Of a stretch of DNA of 64,000 bases, positions 8,113 to 17,696 are shown in pieces. The notes below the pieces were generated by a model, which was not told the origin of the DNA, did no database searches, and saw nothing but the letters and a program-made list of their open reading frames with translations. The DNA is from Vibrio maerlii. GTDB lineage: Bacteria; Pseudomonadota; Gammaproteobacteria; Enterobacterales; Vibrionaceae. Location: the NCBI RefSeq assembly GCF_003415655.1, contig NZ_QRHC01000013.1, forward strand, positions 1 to 64,000, given 5' to 3'. The translations under genes and the position numbers were made by a program. Each line of letters starts with the position of its first letter. Position 1 is the first letter of the stretch.

Positions 8113-9090
8113 CTATTCGTCGGCGTAGATTTTAACGTCTAGTTTGCCCTCTACGTCGATACTTGCACGGTACATACCCGAGCTGTTCATTGCAAAATGG
8201 AGTTCACCATGGGTGTCTACTGCGATCAATCCACCCTCTCCTCCCATCTCTTTGAGTTCTCCTTGGATAATGGTTTCACACGCTGTATGGACATCTTCTT
8301 TTAGATAACGCATCCGCGCAGCAACATCACCAGCAACCATCTTTCTCATGAAATACTCGCCCATACCTGTGGTCGATACTGCAACATTTCCATTCTCAGC
8401 AATGGTACCTGCACCGATAATGGGAGAATCCCCCACGCGACCATATTTCTTGTTGGTAACCCCACCGGTACTTGTTGCTGCAGCTAGATTGCCATGTGAG
8501 TCAAGCGCCACCGCACCGACTGTGCCGTACTTTTTGTCATCTGGGTATTTGGCTTCGGAATCGTGCTTTTCATTGGAGTCGTATTTGGCCTCAGAAAGCG
8601 CAAACAAGCCTTTTTCTTTCATGGACTGCAATTGGTCATAGCGACGCTCGGTAAAGAAATAATCTTGCTCGGTATACGCATAGCCCTGCTCGAACGCAAA
8701 TCGCTCTGCTCCCTCACCAATCATCAATACATGGTCACTGCAACGCATAACATCGCGAGCAAGCTCGATAGGATTTTGAATATGACGAACCCCAGCCACA
8801 GCACCAGCATCCATCTCACGCCCATGCATTACAGAGGCATCCATCTCAACAAACTCATCATGAGTTAATACCGAGCCTTTGCCAGCATTAAAGTGTGGAC
8901 AGTCTTCCATCACCTTAACAGCAGCGACAACCGCATCTAAGGCATCACCATCCGCTTGCAATACTTGATATCCAGCTCTAACCGATAGCTCTAGCGCTGT
9001 AAGAATCTCGGTTTTAAGTTGCTCGCTCATTTGTTCACGCAAGATAGTACCTGCACCGCCATGGATTGCTATTGAAAATGGTTTGCTCAT
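8113..9090 (-). CDS. iaaA: Isoaspartyl peptidase / L-asparaginase (Ntn hydrolase)
   Basis: Plant-type asparaginase family enzyme of 325 residues that cleaves isoaspartyl dipeptides and asparagine after autoproteolysis into two subunits. The start SIAIHGGAGTI and the KYGTVGAVALD motif are typical; Thr190 is the predicted new N-terminal nucleophile, followed by the TSTGG substrate loop. The linker before Thr190 is charged and likely disordered. It lies between slyX and slyD, where E. coli has nothing comparable, so it is a local insertion. No signal peptide is seen, so it is cytoplasmic. Confidence 0.92.
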   Translation of the reverse strand: MSKPFSIAIHGGAGTILREQMSEQLKTEILTALELSVRAGYQVLQADGDALDAVVAAVKVMEDCPHFNAGKGSVLTHDEFVEMDASVMHGREMDAGAVAGVRHIQNPIELARDVMRCSDHVLMIGEGAERFAFEQGYAYTEQDYFFTERRYDQLQSMKEKGLFALSEAKYDSNEKHDSEAKYPDDKKYGTVGAVALDSHGNLAAATSTGGVTNKKYGRVGDSPIIGAGTIAENGNVAVSTTGMGEYFMRKMVAGDVAARMRYLKEDVHTACETIIQGELKEMGGEGGLIAVDTHGELHFAMNSSGMYRASIDVEGKLDVKIYADE

Positions 9091-9151
9091 TCTTCATCCC
9101 TAAATATTTACTGCAGTACAGAGTCTGATACTCAGTAAGAAATGTCCACAA

Positions 9152-9180
9152 AAAAGCGCGACTCAATGAGCCGCGCTTTT
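9152..9180 (-). terminator. Terminator of slyD
   Basis: AAAAGCGCG and CGCGCTTTT flank a short, partly pairing inner segment (ACTCAATGAGC), with TTTTTTG following on the minus strand. It lies about 40 bases after the slyD stop and ahead of the isoaspartyl peptidase gene. Confidence 0.8.
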
Positions 9181-9221
9181 AGATATTCTATTGATGCTTG
9201 GTTAGCAATCCGCTGTGCGGA

Positions 9222-9788
9222 TTAGTGTGAACCGCAACCGCCGCCGCCACAACATTCGTGGTCGTCAGCTTTTTCTTCACCACCACAGCAGCCTTCTTCT
9301 TTATCGCCGCCACAGCAACCGCCGTCTTGGTGGATATGGCCGTGTTCGATCTCTTCTGCTGTTGCTTCACGTACTGCAACCACTTCAACATCAAATGTTA
9401 GCGTTTGGCCAGCAAGCATGTGGTTACCATCAACAACGACTTCGTCACCGTCAACTTCAGTAACTTCTACAGGGATAGGACCTTGGTCAGTATCCGCTAG
9501 GAAGCGCATACCTACTTCGATTTGGTCAACGCCTTGGAATACGTTAGCAGGAACACGTTGCACTAGTGCATCGTTGTGTTCGCCGTATGCATCCTCTGGA
9601 GAAACTGTTGCTGTGAATTTGTCACCCGCAACTTTACCTTCTAGCTCTTTTTCAAGGCCAGTGATTAGGTTGTTGTGGCCGTGTAGGTAATCTAGAGGTG
9701 CTTCAACTGTTGATTGATCGACAACGATACCGTCTTCAGTTTTCACTTGGTAAGCTAGGCTAGCTACAAAGTTGTTTTCAATTTTCAT
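9222..9788 (-). CDS. slyD: FKBP-type peptidyl-prolyl isomerase SlyD
   Basis: Cytoplasmic prolyl isomerase, chaperone and nickel-binding protein of 188 residues. The FKBP domain with the inserted flap covers about 1-150 (ALVQRVPANVF, HMLAGQTLTFDVEV). The C-terminal tail is rich in Cys and His, with three CCGG clusters and a final GCGSH, like the metal-binding tail that delivers Ni to hydrogenase in E. coli. A GGAGTAAC-type ribosome site precedes the ATG. Confidence 0.95.
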   Translation of the reverse strand: MKIENNFVASLAYQVKTEDGIVVDQSTVEAPLDYLHGHNNLITGLEKELEGKVAGDKFTATVSPEDAYGEHNDALVQRVPANVFQGVDQIEVGMRFLADTDQGPIPVEVTEVDGDEVVVDGNHMLAGQTLTFDVEVVAVREATAEEIEHGHIHQDGGCCGGDKEEGCCGGEEKADDHECCGGGGCGSH

Positions 9789-9898
9789 AGTTACTCCAAG
9801 GAGGGATAGTTCTAGAGCTTTAGGTTTCCCATAGGAAAAAAGCCCTAGCGAATAATCTTGTCTACCCGAGTATATGGGGGCGAATTAACGAATCCCAA

Positions 9899-10105
9899 TC
9901 ATTCGGGCTTAAAAATACCGATCATATTTGTAGCAGCTTGTTTTGGTACGTTATTTTTTTCTTCAATCGCTTTAGGCTCACGCTGTTCCAAAAACTCACA
10001 CTCGACACACTCTACCCACTCGATGTTGTTTTCAATCCACCAGCGAAGTGTGTCTTGCTCGCTACAGCTTGGGCAATTTGCTCCGGCAATAAAACGCTTC
10101 TTCAT
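9899..10105 (-). CDS. yheV: YheV family putative zinc-ribbon protein
   Basis: A 68-residue protein with two CxxC pairs (CPSC and CVEC) forming a likely zinc ribbon in the first 40 residues. It opens MKKRFIAGANCPSCSEQDTLR, typical of YheV. It starts 5 bases after kefB, as in E. coli, so it belongs to the kefG-kefB-yheV operon. The function is not known. Confidence 0.9.
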   Translation of the reverse strand: MKKRFIAGANCPSCSEQDTLRWWIENNIEWVECVECEFLEQREPKAIEEKNNVPKQAATNMIGIFKPE

Positions 10106-10110
10106 TTAGT

Positions 10111-11910
10111 CTATCGCTCCCAGTAATTCTTGGACTGACTGTCGTTTTCCATTTCTCTATCGAAGATCTCTTCCAATTCTTTACGTGCTTCTTTTGCTCG
10201 TAAGGAGAGATCCTTATCTTCGTTGTGCTGAGGTATTAGCTCCTGCAGCATACTATTGTCTAGCTTTCTAAAGTGTGCCTGAGCTCTCGTGGCTTGATAA
10301 GGGTGCATACCCAACTCAATTAACGCCTGCTTACCCAAGTCTAGAGCGCTATCAAATGTCTCTCGGGAATAAAGGTCTACACCTAAGCTTAAGAGTTGAT
10401 ACGCTTCTACGCGGCTGCGCGCACGTGCCATTATCTTAAGATTTGGGAAGTGCTGTTGGCAGAGTTCTACCGTCTCTATGACTTGGTCCGGAGAGTTATT
10501 ACAGATAATAATGGCTTCTGCTTTATCGGCCCCTGATGCTCTGAGTAAATCAAGGTGCGTTGCATCACCGTAGAAAACCTTGTAACCAAACTTTTTAAGC
10601 AGCTGCACCTGACTAGGATCACTCTCTAAGATCGTTACTCGAATCTTGTTGGCATACATTAATCGACCAATGATCTGACCAAATCGACCAAAGCCTGCGA
10701 TGATCACCCTAGGTCTACGGTCAACCATGTCGCTATTGCTTGGAGTCTCTACCGTTGGATTAAGGCTACGAGAGAACCACCACTTCTGCCCGTTTAACAG
10801 CAGCGGTGTCGTCACCATGGATAAACTCACCACCACCAGTAAGAACGCCGTTTGCTCCGCCTGCAAGAGACCTTGTGAACTCGCCGCGGTAAAGATAACG
10901 AATGCAAACTCACCACCCTGACTCAAAATCGCGGCCATTTTACTTCGCGCCTTAGCACGCGTGCCCATGAGTCGCGCCAGCACGTAAAGGATTAACCCTT
11001 TGACCACCACTAAGCCAACAACGGCTGCTAATACATCGAGTGGCTGTAACCAAATCAATCCAAGGTTAACAGCCATACCAACCGCAATGAAGAACAGACC
11101 TAGCAATAACCCCTTAAAAGGCTCAATTGCAATCTCTAATTCATGACGGTACTCACTCTCAGCTAATAGTACCCCAGCAAGGAAAGTACCCAGCGCCATA
11201 GAAAGACCAAGCTTCTGCATCAATAGCGCGATACCAACGACAAGCAGTAGCGCAGCGACAGTAAAGAGCTCACGAACACCACTCATCACTACATATCGGA
11301 ACAATGGACGAAGCAAGAAATGACCACCGACCAAAAGCCCAATGACCCCTGTTAGCATATAGACTGCACTGAGCCAGTCCCCACTGGTGTTGCCTGCCAA
11401 CAGTGGCAACATGGCTAGCATTGGGATAACAGCAATATCCTGAAACAACAAGACGGCAAAACCAGACTGCCCAGCTTCAGAACCCGATAGTCCCTGCTCA
11501 TCAATGACTTTTAGGGCAATTGCGGTGGAAGAGAGCGCTAACCCCATTCCCACGACCACACTCATCTGCCAGCTAAAGCCAAGCATATTAATGAAGGCCG
11601 CAATTAATGCCGTCGATATCACAACCTGCGCACCACCGAGCCCGAGAATGGGGCCCCGCATTTGCCAGAGCTTCTTAGGGTTGAGCTCTAAACCGATCAA
11701 GAATAGCAGCAGCACTACACCAAACTCAGCAAAATGCAGAATGGCATCAACGTCGCTGATAAGGCCAAGCCCCCATGGTCCTATAGCTACACCTGCCAGC
11801 AAATAGCCTAAAACAGAGCCTAAACCAGCACGCTGAGCAATAGGGACTGCCACCACCGCTGCAGTCAAAAAGATAACGCTGCTTTGTAGAAAGTCACTCT
11901 CTAGAGCCAT
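10111..11910 (-). CDS. kefB: Glutathione-regulated potassium/proton antiporter KefB
   Basis: Inner-membrane CPA2 antiporter of 599 residues that is held closed by glutathione and opened by glutathione adducts, protecting against electrophiles. About a dozen membrane segments cover residues 5-380, then an RCK/TrkA-N domain starts near 400 with RVIIAGFGRFGQIIGRLM (GxGxxG nucleotide fold). The start MALESDFLQ lies one base after the kefG stop; a longer frame upstream lies inside kefG and is rejected. Confidence 0.94.
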   Translation of the reverse strand: MALESDFLQSSVIFLTAAVVAVPIAQRAGLGSVLGYLLAGVAIGPWGLGLISDVDAILHFAEFGVVLLLFLIGLELNPKKLWQMRGPILGLGGAQVVISTALIAAFINMLGFSWQMSVVVGMGLALSSTAIALKVIDEQGLSGSEAGQSGFAVLLFQDIAVIPMLAMLPLLAGNTSGDWLSAVYMLTGVIGLLVGGHFLLRPLFRYVVMSGVRELFTVAALLLVVGIALLMQKLGLSMALGTFLAGVLLAESEYRHELEIAIEPFKGLLLGLFFIAVGMAVNLGLIWLQPLDVLAAVVGLVVVKGLILYVLARLMGTRAKARSKMAAILSQGGEFAFVIFTAASSQGLLQAEQTAFLLVVVSLSMVTTPLLLNGQKWWFSRSLNPTVETPSNSDMVDRRPRVIIAGFGRFGQIIGRLMYANKIRVTILESDPSQVQLLKKFGYKVFYGDATHLDLLRASGADKAEAIIICNNSPDQVIETVELCQQHFPNLKIMARARSRVEAYQLLSLGVDLYSRETFDSALDLGKQALIELGMHPYQATRAQAHFRKLDNSMLQELIPQHNEDKDLSLRAKEARKELEEIFDREMENDSQSKNYWER

Positions 11911-11911
11911 A

Positions 11912-12517
11912 TCAGTCACCTTGCTCCGAGTGTTCAATATTTGATAGCGGGTCGAGTAACCAAGAGCGATACAACTCCGCATGCTGATAGCGATCTAACT
12001 CACTGACATTACGAGCCCAGTAGAGAACCAGAGGCTCAATCCAAGTCATACGACACAAGGCTGCGGTCAGTTCGAAAGGGTGTAGGATTTGCTCAAGAGG
12101 GTATTTGTTGTAGCCATCCTCCGCGAAGGCTTCTTCATTACCACCGGTCGTAATAACGCTGCGCCAATACTTCCCTGCAAGAGCAGACTCTTCACCAAAA
12201 GCAAAACCTTTTCCTAGTACTCGGTCAAACCACTCCTTCAACAGCGCGGGACAAGAGTACATGTAAAGGGGGTGCTGAAAAACAATGACATCGTGCTGCA
12301 ACAACAGCTCATGTTCATAATTCACATCAATGAAGAAATCGGGGTAGTTTGCATAAAGGTCATGGATGGTCACATGCTCAAGAGCGCCGATCTTTTTGAG
12401 CATCACCTTGTTTGCCACCGAGGTGGTTGGCTCAGGGTGAGCCACAATGACGAGAATGCGCGGCTTAACTGACGGGTTTTCCAATGAGGGCGTTGGGCGA
12501 AATATCTCTTTACTCAT
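11912..12517 (-). CDS. kefG: KefB ancillary protein KefG
   Basis: Flavodoxin-like quinone reductase-family subunit, 201 residues, needed for full KefB activity in E. coli. PRILVIVAHPEP (about 19-30) starts the flavodoxin fold, FQHPLYMYSCPALLKEW and RVLGKGFAFG are family motifs, and TTGGNEEAF lies near the flavin. It is immediately upstream of kefB (1-base gap). Acts on the cytoplasmic face. Confidence 0.94.
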   Translation of the reverse strand: MSKEIFRPTPSLENPSVKPRILVIVAHPEPTTSVANKVMLKKIGALEHVTIHDLYANYPDFFIDVNYEHELLLQHDVIVFQHPLYMYSCPALLKEWFDRVLGKGFAFGEESALAGKYWRSVITTGGNEEAFAEDGYNKYPLEQILHPFELTAALCRMTWIEPLVLYWARNVSELDRYQHAELYRSWLLDPLSNIEHSEQGD

Positions 12518-12650
12518 CCATGAGTTCCAATTTTTTATTGTCGTTTTTCTGCATCATAACCTAATTTCCAGTATGATCGACACTAGCACGGTATTTCACT
12601 CATAGAATCACCGGTATCCAAACAGCACTTTTCACGAGCATCTGCGTTTT

Positions 12651-14573
12651 ATGATTACGTTTTCTGATATTCAACTCCTTCGTGGTGGCAAGCCTCTCCT
12701 CGACCAAGCAACGGCGACTATTCACCCAGGCGACAAGATTGGCCTAGTAGGTAAGAACGGTTGTGGTAAGTCGACGCTTTTTGCGTTGATTAAGGATGAG
12801 CTTTCTATCGATGCGGGTAACTTCCATAAGCCATCGCATTGGGAAATGGCATGGGTAGCTCAGGAAACCCCAGCATTAGAACGCCAGGCGCTAGACTACG
12901 TAATTGATGGTGACCGAGAGTATCGTCAGCTAGAAGAAGACCTACTTGCAGCAGAGCAAGCGGATAACGGTACCTTAGTAGCAGAGATCCACGGCAAGAT
13001 TGAAACCATTGGTGGCTACAGCATAAAAGCACGTGCCGCAGAGTTACTTGATGGCCTCGGCTTTCGCCAAGAACAAATGAGCTGGAACCTGACCCAATTC
13101 TCGGGTGGTTGGCGTATGCGCCTTAACTTAGCACAAGCTCTATTGTGTCGCAGTGACTTACTACTACTCGATGAGCCAACCAACCACTTAGACCTTGATG
13201 CCGTTATGTGGCTTGAGCGCTGGCTACAGAACTACCCAGGTACGCTTATCCTGATTTCACACGACCGTGATTTCTTGGATCCTATCGTTAACCGTATCAT
13301 CCATGTCGAGAATCAGGCACTGAACGAGTACACCGGTAACTACTCGTCGTTTGAAACTCAACGAGCACAAAAGCTGATCCTGCAACAGGCTCAATTCCAG
13401 AAGCAGCAAAAGCAGATGTCTCATATGCAGAGCTACATCGATCGCTTCCGCTACAAAGCATCGAAGGCTCGTCAAGCACAAAGCCGTATCAAAGCACTGG
13501 AGAAAATGGAGAAGGTACTACCGGCTCAATTTGATAACCCATTCAGCTTTGAGTTCCGTGAACCTGCAGCTCTGCCGAACCCAATCATGATGATGGATGA
13601 TGTATCGGCAGGCTACGACGACAATCTTATCCTTGAGAAAATTCGACTCAACCTAGTGCCAGGCAGCCGTATTGGTCTACTTGGCCGAAATGGTGCAGGT
13701 AAATCCACCCTCATCAAGCTGCTTTCTGGCGAGCTCAAAGCACAGGGTGGTGACTTAACCTATTCGCAAGGTGTTAAAATTGGCTACTTTGCTCAGCATC
13801 AACTAGAAACACTGCACCCCGAAGAAACGCCGCTGCAGCATATGATGCAAATCGCACCAGATAAAAACGAGCTAGAGCTGCGTAACTATTTAGGTAGCTT
13901 TGGCTTCAATGGGGATAAAGCATTAGAGAAAGTTGCACCGTTTTCCGGTGGCGAGAAGGCTCGCTTGGTCTTAGCATTGATTGTTTGGCAAAAACCAAAC
14001 CTATTGCTACTCGATGAACCAACCAACCACCTAGACTTGGATATGCGTCAAGCGCTTACGCTTGCTCTGCAAACCTTTGAGGGTGCTATGGTGATTGTAT
14101 CGCACGACCGTTACCTACTGCGTGCAACTACCGATGACCTGTACTTAGTTCACGACAAGCAAGTCGCTCCGTTTGCCGGTGACCTCAACGATTACTACAA
14201 GTGGCTTACCGACCAGCAAAAGCTTGAGCGTCAAGATCAACAAGCTCAGCAGCCAGCCAAAGACACCACCAATAGTGCAGCAGCAAAGAAAGAGCAGAAA
14301 CGTCGTGAAGCCGAGTTCCGCAAGCAAACAGCACCACTACGTAAAAAGCTCTCTCAGCTAGAAGCGAAGATGGAGACACTAACCGAAGCGCTTGAAGCAG
14401 CGGAACAAAAATTGTCAGATACTTCACTTTATGATGCAGAAAACAAGGCTAAACTAACAGAAGTACTTGCTCAGCAAGCCTCTGCTAAATCAGAGCTAGA
14501 AGACGTCGAGATGGAATGGATGGACGGACAGGAGCAATTAGAACAAATGGAGTTGGAGCTAAATAACGGATGA
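12651..14573 (+). CDS. yheS: ABC-F family ATPase YheS
   Basis: Soluble tandem ABC ATPase of 640 residues; ABC-F proteins act on the ribosome rather than in transport. Walker A loops are GKNGCGKS (34-41) and GRNGAGKS in the second domain, with signatures FSGGWRMR and FSGGEKAR and two LLLLDEPTNHLDL-type Walker B motifs. The interdomain arm (about 240-300, QKQQKQMSHMQSYIDRF) and a charged C-terminal coiled coil (about 535-640) are present. It is divergent from kefG and overlaps the next gene by 4 bases. Confidence 0.95.
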   Translation: MITFSDIQLLRGGKPLLDQATATIHPGDKIGLVGKNGCGKSTLFALIKDELSIDAGNFHKPSHWEMAWVAQETPALERQALDYVIDGDREYRQLEEDLLAAEQADNGTLVAEIHGKIETIGGYSIKARAAELLDGLGFRQEQMSWNLTQFSGGWRMRLNLAQALLCRSDLLLLDEPTNHLDLDAVMWLERWLQNYPGTLILISHDRDFLDPIVNRIIHVENQALNEYTGNYSSFETQRAQKLILQQAQFQKQQKQMSHMQSYIDRFRYKASKARQAQSRIKALEKMEKVLPAQFDNPFSFEFREPAALPNPIMMMDDVSAGYDDNLILEKIRLNLVPGSRIGLLGRNGAGKSTLIKLLSGELKAQGGDLTYSQGVKIGYFAQHQLETLHPEETPLQHMMQIAPDKNELELRNYLGSFGFNGDKALEKVAPFSGGEKARLVLALIVWQKPNLLLLDEPTNHLDLDMRQALTLALQTFEGAMVIVSHDRYLLRATTDDLYLVHDKQVAPFAGDLNDYYKWLTDQQKLERQDQQAQQPAKDTTNSAAAKKEQKRREAEFRKQTAPLRKKLSQLEAKMETLTEALEAAEQKLSDTSLYDAENKAKLTEVLAQQASAKSELEDVEMEWMDGQEQLEQMELELNNG

Positions 14574-15049
14574 CCATTAAGCATGCCCGAATATCACTGA
14601 CCATAGAGCGACTGTGGCAATTCAGTTTGCAGTACTACTCTGTCTCAGAGGTCAAAGAGGCATGCTTACTAATTCAAAACCAACACCACGGTAATGTAAA
14701 TCTACTCTTGCTGCTCATCTGGCTAGATGAGCAGCATGTTCGCTTCTCCAGTCAAGACTGGCCCACGCTCAACCTTTGCTTGCAGCGTTCCGAGTCCTTG
14801 CTTCATGATTACCGTGAGTTGCGAAAACAGTTCAAAACTCATCTGCCCGATTCGGTCTACCGTAAATCCCTCCAGTTTGAACTCCAACTAGAGAAGCAAC
14901 AGCAGTCAGACCTCGTCGAATGTATCAATCAAATGACACTAACGAATAACAACACAGACCCGCTGACACTGGAATATTGCCGCCAGCATGGCGCTGAGCA
15001 TCTCTACCAAGCACTGACGCACCCCCATCCACCACTTAAACTCGATTGA
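14570..15049 (+). CDS. TIGR02444 (DUF2390) family protein
   Basis: A 159-residue, mostly helical cytoplasmic protein with the family opening LWQFSLQYYSVSEVKEACLLIQ and a central LLLLIWLDEQ. The ATG overlaps the yheS stop (ATGA), so the two are translationally coupled. This family often stands between yheS and yheT in gammaproteobacteria. Function unknown. Confidence 0.88.
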   Translation: MTIKHARISLTIERLWQFSLQYYSVSEVKEACLLIQNQHHGNVNLLLLLIWLDEQHVRFSSQDWPTLNLCLQRSESLLHDYRELRKQFKTHLPDSVYRKSLQFELQLEKQQQSDLVECINQMTLTNNNTDPLTLEYCRQHGAEHLYQALTHPHPPLKLD

Positions 15050-15127
15050 TCAAACTGTCATTACTGATCAAACAACATCACTATTCAGTACAAACCCAAG
15101 TACCGATCAAATAATAGAATTAAGTCT

Positions 15128-16102
15128 ATGCAAACTTTCACTCCTGCCACTGGCGCTTCTAATCCTCACGTACAAACCTTGCTACCGCGCATGATCCGTA
15201 AGCAAGCGTTATTTGCCCCCCTATGGGAGAGCTTCACCACAGACGATGGTGATTTCGTTGATCTTGCATGGAGTGAAGATTGGCAAAATGAAGCCGCTAA
15301 GCTCAAACCTATCTTTGTGCTGTTTCATGGCTTGGAAGGTAGCTTCAACAGTCCTTATGCCAATGGGCTGATGCACGCTTTTGCTGAGCAAGGTTGGTTG
15401 AGTGTCATGATGCATTTCAGAGGGTGCAGCGGTAAACCAAATAAATTAGCTCGAGCTTATCACTCAGGAGAGACAGAAGATGCTCGCCAGGTTCTTGAGT
15501 CGATTCACCAACGCTTTCCTAATTCGTCCAAGGTCGCTTTGGGGGTTTCTTTGGGTGGTAACATGCTGACCAATTACCTTGCTAAGTACGACAGCAACCC
15601 TATCGTCAATGCAGCAACAATCGTCTCTGCCCCTCTCGACCTTGGTGCCTGTTCAGTGCGCATAGAACAAGGTTTTTCTAAGGTTTATCGGACCTACCTA
15701 CTCTCTTCAATGAAAAAGAATGCCCTGAAAAAATCCCAACTACTTGAACAGGCACTGGGGATTAAAGAGCTACATATCCAAAAGCTGACTCGATTGTATG
15801 AGTTTGATGACTTGATCACCGCTCCATTGCATGGCTACCAAGATGCCGCGGACTATTATCGCCGCTGCTCAGGCATTCAAAGGATTTGTGACATCTCGAC
15901 CCCATTACAGATCATTCACGCCAAGGACGACCCCTTTATGACTGATGCGGTGATCCCAACCTTTAAGCTACCAAGCAACATTGATTATCGACTTTTTGAG
16001 CAAGGCGGTCATGTTGGCTTTATCACCGGCTCAATCTTCAAACCACGCTTTTGGTTGGAGGAAGCCATGCCAGCCTACTATTCGCACTTTCTAGAGAGCT
16101 AG
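15128..16102 (+). CDS. yheT: YheT-type alpha/beta hydrolase
   Basis: AB-hydrolase of 324 residues. FHGLEGSFNSPY forms the oxyanion region, GVSLGGN is the nucleophile elbow with the serine, HAKDDPFM carries the likely acid and GGHVGF the histidine. The substrate is unknown; the family includes probable esterases. The last three codons and the stop (LES-stop) lie inside an 8-bp tandem repeat, so the C-terminus may vary between strains. Confidence 0.93.
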   Translation: MQTFTPATGASNPHVQTLLPRMIRKQALFAPLWESFTTDDGDFVDLAWSEDWQNEAAKLKPIFVLFHGLEGSFNSPYANGLMHAFAEQGWLSVMMHFRGCSGKPNKLARAYHSGETEDARQVLESIHQRFPNSSKVALGVSLGGNMLTNYLAKYDSNPIVNAATIVSAPLDLGACSVRIEQGFSKVYRTYLLSSMKKNALKKSQLLEQALGIKELHIQKLTRLYEFDDLITAPLHGYQDAADYYRRCSGIQRICDISTPLQIIHAKDDPFMTDAVIPTFKLPSNIDYRLFEQGGHVGFITGSIFKPRFWLEEAMPAYYSHFLES

Positions 16103-16158
16103 AGAGCTAGAGAGCTAGAGAGCTAGAGAGCTAGAGAGCTAGAGAGCTAGAGAGCTAG
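16091..16158 (+). repeat. 8-bp tandem repeat (CTAGAGAG), 8.5 copies
   Basis: The unit CTAGAGAG repeats without error over 68 bases. It begins inside the last codons of yheT, supplies the TAG stop at 16100-16102 and runs on into the gap before yheU. Related 8-bp arrays follow crp and the Prx-Grx gene. Such perfect repeats are prone to slippage. Confidence 0.97.
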
Positions 16159-16246
16159 TTTGAATACTTAGGAGTACAAGGCAAGTACCCAGCATCGCTT
16201 AGTTAGGTATAATTAAAAGTGACGATCATAACGTGAAGAGGTCTTT

Positions 16247-16453
16247 ATGATTATTCCTTGGCAACAAGTCGCTCCAGATACACTGGAAAATTTAATAAAG
16301 GAATTTGTTCTGCGTGAAGGGACAGATTACGGCAGCAGTGAAATATCACTGCAAGATAAAATCGACCAAGTAAAGCATCAACTAGAAACAGGGAAAGCGG
16401 TGCTGGTCTACTCTGAATTGCACGAAAGTGTGGATATTCAGGTTAAACGCTAA
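16247..16453 (+). CDS. yheU: YheU (UPF0270) family protein
   Basis: A 68-residue protein starting MIIPWQQVAPDTLENLIKEFVLREGTDYG as adjoining parts, the standard UPF0270 opening. It includes the GTDYG motif and the LVYSELHESV end. The position between yheT and prkB is conserved with E. coli. Function unknown. An AGAGG ribosome site lies 7 bases before the ATG. Confidence 0.94.
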   Translation: MIIPWQQVAPDTLENLIKEFVLREGTDYGSSEISLQDKIDQVKHQLETGKAVLVYSELHESVDIQVKR

Positions 16454-16583
16454 ACCTAACAATGCTGCGATGAGAGTTCATCGTAGCTTCACAACCTTCT
16501 GTTAAAGTATGCAATCCTATTAGCGGAACCACAACATTTTAGTTACACTAGCTAGTTCACTAAGCACTTAGACAGGGACTGTC

Positions 16584-17453
16584 ATGTCAGCTAAACATCC
16601 AATTATCGCCGTTACGGGTTCGTCAGGCGCCGGTACTACGACCACCTCAGAAACCTTCCGCAAAATGTTCAACATGATGGATGTCAAAGCGGCATGGGTC
16701 GAGGGTGATAGTTTCCACCGCTTTACTCGCCCTGAAATGGATGTGGAGATCCGCCGAGCCAAGGAACAAGGCAAGCACATCAGCTATTTTGGCCCACAAG
16801 CGAATGACTTCCCAGCCCTTGAAGCCTTCTTTAAAAAGTATGGCGATGAAGGTGTGGGTCAGGTTCGCCGCTACCTACATACCTTTGACGAAGCGGTGCC
16901 ATACAACCAAATGCCGGGGACTTTTACCCCATGGCAAGACCTTCCAACAGACAGTGATGTTCTGTTTTACGAGGGGTTGCATGGTGGCGTGATGGATGGC
17001 GACATCAACGTTTCTCAGCACGTTGACCTGCTGATTGGTATGGTACCAATCGTAAACCTAGAGTGGATTCAGAAGTTTGTTCGAGATACCCGTGATAGAG
17101 GCCACTCTCGCGAAGCTGTGATGGACTCGATTGTCCGCTCTATGGATGACTACCTAAACTACATCACCCCGCAGTTTTCCCGCACGCACATTAACTTTCA
17201 ACGAGTGCCTACAGTAGATACCTCAAACCCACTTAATGCTAAGGGGATTCCTACAGCAGATGAGAGTTTTGTGGTCATTCGTCTGCGTGGCTTTAAAAAC
17301 GTCGATTTCCCATATCTACTGGCTATGATTGATGGCTCATTTATGTCGCGTCATAACACACTGGTTATACCGGGTGGGAAAATGAGTTTTGCTATGGAGC
17401 TCATCATCAGGCCAATCCTACAACAGCTGATTGAAACAGGTAAAATCGGTTAA
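16584..17453 (+). CDS. prkB: Phosphoribulokinase-like protein PrkB
   Basis: P-loop kinase of the PRK/uridine kinase family, 289 residues, with GSSGAGTT at residues 12-19 and the EGDSFHRF and FYEGLHGG motifs of phosphoribulokinases. The window has no RuBisCO and vibrios do not run the Calvin cycle, so the physiological substrate is uncertain. The yheTU-prkB-crp order matches E. coli. Confidence 0.93.
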   Translation: MSAKHPIIAVTGSSGAGTTTTSETFRKMFNMMDVKAAWVEGDSFHRFTRPEMDVEIRRAKEQGKHISYFGPQANDFPALEAFFKKYGDEGVGQVRRYLHTFDEAVPYNQMPGTFTPWQDLPTDSDVLFYEGLHGGVMDGDINVSQHVDLLIGMVPIVNLEWIQKFVRDTRDRGHSREAVMDSIVRSMDDYLNYITPQFSRTHINFQRVPTVDTSNPLNAKGIPTADESFVVIRLRGFKNVDFPYLLAMIDGSFMSRHNTLVIPGGKMSFAMELIIRPILQQLIETGKIG

Positions 17454-17487
17454 CCGTATAGTGCCTAGCATAGGTTAATATTCATAC

Positions 17488-17503
17488 CGTGATCATGTGC
17501 ACA
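17488..17503 (+). promoter_or_regulatory. Candidate CRP site upstream of crp
   Basis: CGTGA-TCATGT-GCACA matches the TGTGA-N6-TCACA consensus at 8 of 10 core positions, about 190 bases before the crp ATG. crp is autoregulated in E. coli. The match is seen; binding is inferred. Confidence 0.55.
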
Positions 17504-17696
17504 ATTTTGCATGGTTAAACGCGTGATTGATACGATTAAAATCAAGAAATAGCTCGTGAAAAGGGTTAATATTCTTTATCGAAACACGAGATAGCTTGCG
17601 GCTAACAAGTAAGTGCTCTTATCCTAACTCGTCAGTATTATGGCTCAATAAAACGGATTATTGCGGCAAGCATGCCCTGCAGAGGAAGATAGTTAT

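Noticed and set aside
9188..9463. Open frames antisense to the slyD tail on both strands
   Set aside because: They arise from the repetitive Gly/Cys/His-coding tail of slyD and resemble no family.
16091..16158. CRISPR array
   Set aside because: The units are 8 bp with no spacers; it is a simple tandem repeat.
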